Assembly: GCF_014695395.1 (NCBI RefSeq)
Contig: NZ_JACJOF010000003.1
Span: 62,001-126,000 of the forward strand
Length of the DNA stretch: 64,000 bases
Origin: Nodosilinea sp. FACHB-131
GTDB lineage: Bacteria; Cyanobacteriota; Cyanobacteriia; Phormidesmidales; Phormidesmidaceae
Reading direction: 5' to 3'
Below, in pieces: positions 58,551 through 64,000 of this stretch. The position numbers were made by a program, and so were the translations under genes. Each line of letters opens with the position of its first letter. Position 1 is the stretch's first letter. The notes beneath the pieces were generated by a model. That model was not told the origin of the DNA. It saw nothing but the letters and a program-made list of their open reading frames with translations, and ran no database searches.

Positions 58551-58868
58551 ATGGGATTTTTTGACTCAGAGATTGTTCAACAAGAGGCTATGCAGCTGTT
58601 TCAGGACTATCAGTCGCTGGTGCAGCTAGGGAGCGGCTACGGTAAGTTCGATCGCGAGGGCAAGAAGATGTACATTGCCCAGATGGAAGCCATGATGGAG
58701 CGCTACCACATCTTTATGAAGCGCTTTGAGCTCTCCGAAGACTTTCAGGCCCAAATGACAGTCGAACAACTCAAGACCCAGCTGGGCCAGTTTGGCATGA
58801 CCCCTGACATGATGTTTCAGCAAATGCAGCAGACCCTAGAGCGCATGAAGGCTGAGATCGGGACATAG
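58551..58868 (+). CDS. DUF1825 family protein (105 aa)
   Basis: MGFFDSEIVQQEAMQLFQDY, then FDREGKKMYIAQMEAMMERY and MTVEQLKTQLGQFGMTPDMM match the conserved cyanobacterial DUF1825 family. It is alpha-helical and Met/Gln-rich with no signal peptide. Function unknown. Confidence 0.85.
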   Translation: MGFFDSEIVQQEAMQLFQDYQSLVQLGSGYGKFDREGKKMYIAQMEAMMERYHIFMKRFELSEDFQAQMTVEQLKTQLGQFGMTPDMMFQQMQQTLERMKAEIGT

Positions 58869-59050
58869 CCCCCAGCTAAGTCCATCTTTATTGAGACTGG
58901 CGGCTGGAGCATCTAGCGCCGCTACGCCGGTATGATAAGCCGCTTAGCTTGGGCCTCGCGCAACCTGCCCGGAATCTATATCCTGAGGAAAGCTGGAGTT
59001 TAAAGTTCTCCGTTAGGCGAGCTTTTCCAAAAAAGTTATTCACGCAAAGC

Positions 59051-60367
59051 ATGGTTGGAATGCGCGATCGCACCTCAGAGTTAGCCACCATCCAGAGTGA
59101 GGTGCAGCAATATAGCCAGCTGATCGACGGGCTACTGCTCTATCGGTCGGTGTTCGATCCACCCGTGGGAGCGACCTTTCTGGCGCTGCTGAAAGCTTTA
59201 GAGTCGGGGAATGCAGCCCTTAGCTTGCGCGCCTACGGCACTTGGTTTCAGGCGCTGGCCGCTAGCGAAGCCAGTTGGAGTAGCTATCTGCTGCGGCAGA
59301 TCGCCTACGCCGAGAACCCATTTACGCTTCAATCCCAGCGCACGGATTTTGCCCAGTTGCCTGGTCCTTTGGCAGAGGCCGCCCGCCATGATTTGAGCGC
59401 CCTTCAGGCGCTCTATCAGCTTGGTGGCGACACCGTGGCAGGGTGGGTGCAGGCGATCGCCCAAGTCCCTCATGCCCCGGTAGCCTGGGCCATAAATGAG
59501 ATCATTCCACCGCCGCTGACGCTTCCTCAAGACGAGCCCTGGGCCGATGCCGTCGCCTCACTGGCTGCCCACTATCGCCGCCATGGTGCAGGATTGCTGG
59601 CCCAGTACCGCGCCTTTACCTGGCACCAGGACCAGCTCTGCGGCATTACTGACCCCGACCCCATTCGCTTAGGGAACCTCACCGCCTACGATCACCCCCG
59701 ACAGCAGCTGGTGCAAAACACCCTGGCGCTGCTCAAAGGCTACCCAGCGCTTAACGTGCTGCTCTACGGCAGTCGCGGCGTGGGCAAATCGTCCCTGGTC
59801 AAAGCTCTGGTGAACGAGTACGCCGACCAGGGGCTGCGATTAGTGGAGGTGGCCAAGGCCAACCTGCAAGCCCTGCCGCAGATTGTAGGCGAGGTGCGAT
59901 CGCGTCCCCAAAAATTTATCATCTTCGTCGATGACCTCTCCTTTGAGGACGACGACGACACCTTCAAAGCGCTCAAGGTAGTGCTAGAGGGCAGCACCAC
60001 TGCCCGCCCCGCCAACGTGGTGGTCTACGCCACCTCCAACCGCCGCCATCTGGTGCGCGAATTCTTCAGCGATCGCCCCCGCCCCAAAGACCAAGACGAA
60101 GTGCAGTCGTGGGATACGATGCAAGAAAAGCTCTCTTTCAGCGATCGCTTCGGCCTTACCCTCACCTTTGAACCCGCCGACCAGCCCACCTATCTTGCCA
60201 TCGTCCACCACCTGGCTCAGCAGGCCAACATTTCTCTCACCGAGGCAGACCTCACCGCCCGCGCCCTCCAGTGGGCCACCCGCCACAACGGGCGATCCGG
60301 CCGCACGGCGCGGCAGTTTATCGACTGGCTCACCGCAGATCTAAGTTTGAGTAAGCGATCGCCTTAG
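59051..60367 (+). CDS. DUF815 AAA+ ATPase (438 aa)
   Basis: The start at ATG 59051 is preferred to the upstream in-frame start at 58949. The N-terminal ~190 residues are helical. The ATPase part has Walker A YGSRGVGKSSLVKAL, Walker B KFIIFVDDLSFEDDD, and the family blocks VVVYATSNRRHLVREFFSDR and DRFGLTLTFEPADQPTYLAI. DUF815 proteins are conserved AAA+ ATPases of unknown function. Confidence 0.85.
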   Translation: MVGMRDRTSELATIQSEVQQYSQLIDGLLLYRSVFDPPVGATFLALLKALESGNAALSLRAYGTWFQALAASEASWSSYLLRQIAYAENPFTLQSQRTDFAQLPGPLAEAARHDLSALQALYQLGGDTVAGWVQAIAQVPHAPVAWAINEIIPPPLTLPQDEPWADAVASLAAHYRRHGAGLLAQYRAFTWHQDQLCGITDPDPIRLGNLTAYDHPRQQLVQNTLALLKGYPALNVLLYGSRGVGKSSLVKALVNEYADQGLRLVEVAKANLQALPQIVGEVRSRPQKFIIFVDDLSFEDDDDTFKALKVVLEGSTTARPANVVVYATSNRRHLVREFFSDRPRPKDQDEVQSWDTMQEKLSFSDRFGLTLTFEPADQPTYLAIVHHLAQQANISLTEADLTARALQWATRHNGRSGRTARQFIDWLTADLSLSKRSP

Positions 60368-60462
60368 GCCCTGATCAAATCAAAGAGCTAAGAATCCTAT
60401 GGATTGGGTGAAACGCAGTACAACTCAACAGCGGTAGGTCTTAGTAAGTGGCCCCAGCGCCT

Positions 60463-60499
60463 CACCCATCCACCCATCCACCCCCTTACCCATCCACTC
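60463..60499. repeat. Short CCCATCCA tandem repeat
   Basis: CCCATCCA-type units repeat in the gap between the DUF815 and VOC genes, a typical short tandem repeat of cyanobacterial intergenic DNA. Confidence 0.5.
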
Positions 60500-60500
60500 C

Positions 60501-60935
60501 TCAACTCGGAGCAGGCACCCCATAGAGTTCTTCAATCAGCGCCAGATCCCAGTAGGAGGCCTCAATCTTGTGGCCGTCGAGGTCGCGCACAAAGCAGCCG
60601 TAGTAAGGCTCGCCGTAGTCGGGCCGGGGACCAGGGGGACCATCATCTTGGGCTCCGGCAGCGATCGCTGCCTCATAGAAAGCATGCACCGATTCTTTCG
60701 TGGGGGCGATGAACCCGATATGGGTGCCGTTGCCCACGGTAGCGGTCTGGTTGTCGTGGGGCACCCCGATCCAAAATTCGGGATAGACCTTGCCATAGGC
60801 GATCGCTCCAGGGTGCTCCATAATGCGCTTGCAGCCCAGGGTGGGCAAAATGCGATCGTAGAAGGCCACTGCCTTTTCAAAATCGTTGGTGCCAAGGGAA
60901 ATGTGAGACAGAATGCTCGGGCTATCGGTCGCCAT
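60501..60935 (-). CDS. VOC/glyoxalase-family protein (144 aa)
   Basis: The glyoxalase-like fold pattern is visible: SHISLGTNDFEKAVAFYDRI, THIGFIAPTKESVHAFYEAA and CFVRDLDGHKIEASYWD, with an early His and a late Glu as metal ligands. Substrate unknown. It is one of two neighbouring VOC proteins that are not close copies of each other. Confidence 0.8.
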   Translation of the reverse strand: MATDSPSILSHISLGTNDFEKAVAFYDRILPTLGCKRIMEHPGAIAYGKVYPEFWIGVPHDNQTATVGNGTHIGFIAPTKESVHAFYEAAIAAGAQDDGPPGPRPDYGEPYYGCFVRDLDGHKIEASYWDLALIEELYGVPAPS

Positions 60936-61022
60936 AGGAAAACCTCAGAATTCTGCGGTAGCAAGTCACCATAATAGTTCAGGCATACCAATCTCTTTCT
61001 GAAGTTAATTAACGTTGAAGGT

Positions 61023-61454
61023 TTAGTCGGAGCAGCGATCGCAGATAGCGTCGTACCCTTGCCCCACAAATTGAATGATGCAAAAGCCATTGCCAAAGGG
61101 ATCGGACATAGGCGCAATTTTGCCCCAGGCAGTTTGCTGAATGGGTGACTCCTGTACCGCTCCTGCCTCCACGGCGCGGGTTGTCGTCGCTTCGATGTTC
61201 TCGACCACAAAATCTAAATGCACCGGGGTCCAATGGCGCTCAAATCGGCGCTGTTCGCTGGTCTGCGGCGACGTCTGGGAGCCCGCTTCTTTTTGCAGCA
61301 GAAAGATGCTCGATGTGCCGCCCACCAGCTCCACGATGGTGTCACCTAGGCGACGGCTGGGCTTCAGGTCAAAGGCATCGCCATAAAATTTTTCTGCAGC
61401 GGCCAGATCGTTAACATCTATATTGATCAAAACGTCCATAGCTGGATCACTCAT
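61023..61454 (-). CDS. VOC/glyoxalase-like protein (143 aa)
   Basis: MDVLINIDVNDLAAAEKFYG, VHLDFVVENIEATTTRAVEA and SDPFGNGFCIIQFVGQGYD match VOC-superfamily proteins. The first metal-ligand His appears to be replaced by Asn (LINIDV), so activity may differ from glyoxalase. Substrate unknown. Confidence 0.8.
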   Translation of the reverse strand: MSDPAMDVLINIDVNDLAAAEKFYGDAFDLKPSRRLGDTIVELVGGTSSIFLLQKEAGSQTSPQTSEQRRFERHWTPVHLDFVVENIEATTTRAVEAGAVQESPIQQTAWGKIAPMSDPFGNGFCIIQFVGQGYDAICDRCSD

Positions 61455-61508
61455 ACATCAGTAGAATGCGCTCTTAGTAGGTGAGCCCTGGGATTGGACA
61501 GCTCAAAA

Positions 61509-62135
61509 TTAGCCAGAGCCTTTCATCAAAACGGTCAACGACCGATGCAGATTGCGCTGAGCCTGGTGCTCTAACCGTTCCTGAAAAAAGTTGGTGGTAA
61601 AAATTGCAGGTCGATTGAGAAAGCTCTGAAGAATCTCAGCCCGCTTTTGACAAAACACATCCTCAGGCACCCAAGCATACTCTTGCCGAATCTGAGCGTC
61701 GTACTGTGCAAAGCGATCCACTTCCGCTCCTAGAACAGCCAGATCAATGTCCACGACCAAGCCCATATCTACTGTGCTTGGTATAGCGTCGTGCTTTGTG
61801 GCCAGAATTAAGTCATGGACAGATCGCTGGAGTAAGTCTTCACCGCCCACACTATCGATTACCTGCACAGCAAGATCAGCGCTTTGCTGCTCGTTATCTG
61901 CTCTGTGCGTTTCGTAAACGGCATCGTGAAACCAGAGGGCAAGCTCTACCACTGCTGAGTTTTCGGCCAGATCGCCAGTTTGATCGCACCAGTCAAGGCA
62001 TTCGATCAGGTGTTGAAGGGTGTGGTAAGCGCGCTGGGGTTCGCTGTAGCGATCGCACAACCCCGAAAGCACCGTCGGTTTGGGTACAGGCAAATTTAGC
62101 TTGTGCCAGAGGGCAGACCAACGAGCCGATATCAC
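61509..62135 (-). CDS. HD-domain phosphohydrolase-like protein (~208 aa)
   Basis: YHTLQHLIECLDWCDQTGDL, VELALWFHDAVYETHRADNE and the later LILATKHDA match COG4339-type HD-superfamily hydrolases. No ATG fits well: GTG 62135 (VISARWSALWHKLN) gives a family-like start, while the frame stays open to 62243 through HIP1-like palindromes. Substrate unknown. Confidence 0.75.
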   Translation of the reverse strand: MISARWSALWHKLNLPVPKPTVLSGLCDRYSEPQRAYHTLQHLIECLDWCDQTGDLAENSAVVELALWFHDAVYETHRADNEQQSADLAVQVIDSVGGEDLLQRSVHDLILATKHDAIPSTVDMGLVVDIDLAVLGAEVDRFAQYDAQIRQEYAWVPEDVFCQKRAEILQSFLNRPAIFTTNFFQERLEHQAQRNLHRSLTVLMKGSG

Positions 62136-62260
62136 AGTTCTCAGCAGACCTAGGCCCAGTTTAGCCCAACTGTCTGTACCTAAAAACGTAAAAGGGGCGA
62201 TCGCGCTAGCTGCGATCGCCCCCTGCGCCTTAGCCAGGAGCAAGCCTCAGAGGCTCAGCC

Positions 62261-62455
62261 TTAGCGCTTTTCGGTGCCCTGGTTAGGCGCACCCTCTGGG
62301 CCAGTGGCACTGGTGCCGCTTTCAGGCTTCGCGTTTTCTCCGGCGTCGGTGGCTTGGTACATGCCGGTATGACGTTGGCTTTCATCAATGGGGGTGTTAT
62401 ACCCATCGCTGGACTCAGGAGCTTGAGTCTTTTGATCGTTTTCAGTATTAGCCAT
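62261..62455 (-). CDS. Small hydrophilic disordered protein (64 aa)
   Basis: It starts at 62455 behind GGGAGA. The product is rich in Gly, Ser, Thr, Glu and Gln with no hydrophobic core (DQKTQAPESSDGYNTPIDES), so it is probably disordered, reminiscent of stress-related hydrophilins. The match to any named family is not certain. Confidence 0.6.
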   Translation of the reverse strand: MANTENDQKTQAPESSDGYNTPIDESQRHTGMYQATDAGENAKPESGTSATGPEGAPNQGTEKR

Positions 62456-62812
62456 AGTGGCGTTCTCCCAATGAAGTTATGTATGCATATTAGTCAGACC
62501 AGACCTTAAATTTGATCTCCCTAGAGATAGGGGTAAGGTAACTCCACAGAGAGAGATCAACCGGGGATCAACTCGTTTTGAAGGCTTTAAACCCATTCAA
62601 AAGTATTGTGCTCAGTGCATTTGAGCCCTAAATAAAACCTTGATATCAAATAAAAGAAGCGTGATGGGTCACGACCCCAGCGTAACTTTGGGAGCAGCCA
62701 AAACATTTGAAGTGAGGATATGACAACATCCCCAACGCGACAAAAAACTCCTAGCCCCTGGGTCCAGTGCTCAAAGCATAATCTCTAGCTATGCAGCACC
62801 ATAGGCACACGG
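62456..62812. other. Intergenic region between the small protein and bicA
   Basis: 357 bp with no supported gene. It is A/T-richer than its neighbours and should hold the minus-strand promoter of the 64-aa gene and the end of bicA. No clear terminator or RNA structure is seen. Confidence 0.5.
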
Positions 62813-64000
62813 CTACGAAGGCATCACAGTCCGAGTTGGCACAAAGTCTCCCCTGTCGATCGCACCCAGCAGCAGCAGGGATAACTTGAGGGCTTCGGTG
62901 CGAGTGTCAACCTGGTGGGCAGCAGGCACGGATTGGAGCGCTCCGAGTTTTTGCAATCGGCTCAAAGTTTTGCCCCGCGCCCCCACCAAAAATACTGACC
63001 GTCCGGCGTATTGAGCATTCTGAATAGCGCTTTCTAGGGCCAATGCCGCCGTCACTCCTAGGTGAGGCACATCCTGTAAGTCAAGAATGAGCACATCGTG
63101 GTTAGCCATGGCCATCTGCTCTTGAGAAATGGCCCGTGCCACGCCAAAGATCATTGGGCCGCTGAGGTGAAACACTAGAATTCTCCCCTTAGCCTGATCC
63201 ATCAGCGCCTGCTCTTCGGGGGTCATGGTCAGGTCGTCGTCAAAGTCGGTAATAGTCCTCACATCAGACTGAAGCTTGCTGAGTCGATCGATGGTGAGAA
63301 TATTGGCAATAAACACACCGACCCCCACCGCCACAATCAAATCCACAAATACGGTGAGAAACATCACGCCATACATAATGGCCGTCCCCTTCCACGAGAC
63401 CTGGTGGGCTCGCTTCAAAAAGCTCCAGTCCAAAATGTCGAAGCCGACTTTAACCGCGATCGCCGCCAGCACCACCAGAGGAATAACTTTGGTCAAGGGC
63501 GCGGCCCACAGCACCACCACCAGCAAAAGGCCCGCGCGCACCATGCCCGACAGCGCCGTTTTGCCGCCAGCCTGAATATTTACCACCGTGCCCATGGTAG
63601 CTCCGGCCCCAGGCATGCCCCCCAAAAAGCCCGACATCAGGTTGCCAATGCCCTGGCCGACCAACTCTTTGTTGGAGTCGTGCTGGGTACGGGTAATGCT
63701 GTCGGCGATCATGGCGGTCAGCAGGGTGTCGATACAGCCCAGCATGCCGAGCGCCAGACCATTCACCAAAATGGTTTGCACCTGACTAGGCTGAAAGGTG
63801 GGCCATCGCAGGGTCGGCGGCCCAGTAGGAAGTTCGCCAATTAACCGCAGCCCAGCGTTGGGGAATAGCACCAGCGCTAGCAGCGTGCCACCGACCAAGA
63901 CCACCAGTTGCGGTGGCACCCAACGCTTAGACCGCTTGGGCATGAGAAATAGCACCGCCAGGGCCAACACTCCCAGGGCCACCTCCGGCGGGTTGAGGGT
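62813..64000 (-). CDS. bicA: SulP-family bicarbonate transporter BicA-like, C-terminal part
   Basis: The frame stays open to the right window edge, so the N-terminus is missing. The visible part has SulP membrane segments (GMPGAGATMGTVVNIQAGGK, a family hallmark) and a cytoplasmic STAS domain (GRILVFHLSGPMIFGVARAI, HDVLILDLQDVPHLGVTAAL). BicA is the sodium-dependent bicarbonate transporter of cyanobacteria; a sulfate transporter of the same family cannot be fully excluded. Confidence 0.8.
   Translation of the reverse strand, partial: TLNPPEVALGVLALAVLFLMPKRSKRWVPPQLVVLVGGTLLALVLFPNAGLRLIGELPTGPPTLRWPTFQPSQVQTILVNGLALGMLGCIDTLLTAMIADSITRTQHDSNKELVGQGIGNLMSGFLGGMPGAGATMGTVVNIQAGGKTALSGMVRAGLLLVVVLWAAPLTKVIPLVVLAAIAVKVGFDILDWSFLKRAHQVSWKGTAIMYGVMFLTVFVDLIVAVGVGVFIANILTIDRLSKLQSDVRTITDFDDDLTMTPEEQALMDQAKGRILVFHLSGPMIFGVARAISQEQMAMANHDVLILDLQDVPHLGVTAALALESAIQNAQYAGRSVFLVGARGKTLSRLQKLGALQSVPAAHQVDTRTEALKLSLLLLGAIDRGDFVPTRTVMPS

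Overview
The window is cyanobacterial chromosome carrying a large prophage-like element. HIP1-type palindromes (GCGATCGC and shorter GATCGC forms) are scattered throughout, and the right third carries cyanobacterial genes: a BicA-type SulP transporter, a DUF1825 protein, a DUF1400 hydrolase, a YbaB/EbfC protein next to a low-molecular-weight phosphatase, and an Hho/HtrA protease. The GC-rich coding style suggests a filamentous Leptolyngbya/Nodosilinea-like host, but the genus is a guess. Positions 1 to about 42,430 look like one integrated tailed-phage element cut by the left window edge. It stops close to the 3' end of a tRNA-His gene (42434-42507, minus strand), a classic integration position. 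No integrase, portal or terminase is visible, so they must lie left of the window or be absent. Layout of the element: (a) 1-7,211, the C-terminus of a tape-measure-like protein, small genes, and large tail-tip proteins; (b) 7,235-9,763, a cluster of very small genes, three of its units driven by near-identical promoters with a paired upstream direct repeat; (c) 9,817-15,990, a collagen-like tail fibre, a lectin-like fibre protein, a membrane acyltransferase and a virion morphogenesis protein; (d) 16,292-18,626, a secreted protein and a lysogeny-type switch (XRE repressor plus AntA/AntB antirepressor on the minus strand); (e) 18,882-26,667, head genes: a multi-domain Mu-F-like minor head protein with GNAT-like and metallopeptidase-like regions, a protease with a nested scaffold gene, decoration protein, major capsid protein and connector; (f) 26,658-32,648, repeat-rich virion proteins and a glycosidase-like tailspike; (g) 32,701-37,762, a minus-strand, plasmid-like module with a membrane-anchored P-loop ATPase, two further membrane proteins, zinc-ribbon and helix-turn-helix proteins and a cluster of CGTCAA repeats; (h) 37,901-42,374, a ribbon-helix-helix regulator, an M15 endolysin, a candidate small RNA, two unknown genes, a two-TM protein and an EAL-domain phosphodiesterase with an ethylene-receptor-like membrane sensor. 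A roughly 135-bp inverted-repeat element occurs three times inside the prophage. To the right of the tRNA lie ordinary chromosomal genes: a TIGR04283-like glycosyltransferase; secreted DUF4394/DUF4114 and DUF4331 proteins; a TPR protein coupled to a NicO-type nickel/cobalt exporter; a DUF547, rhodanese and TIGR04282 glycosyltransferase group; htrA; a rimK and retropepsin-like protease pair; a DUF1400 hydrolase; a low-molecular-weight phosphatase; ybaB; DUF1825; a DUF815 AAA+ ATPase; two VOC proteins; an HD phosphohydrolase; and bicA, cut by the right edge. The most interesting points are the repeat-coupled promoter family, the minor head protein with effector-like domains plus a possible immunity ORF, the ATPase/membrane module with its repeat cluster, and the phage-borne EAL sensor.
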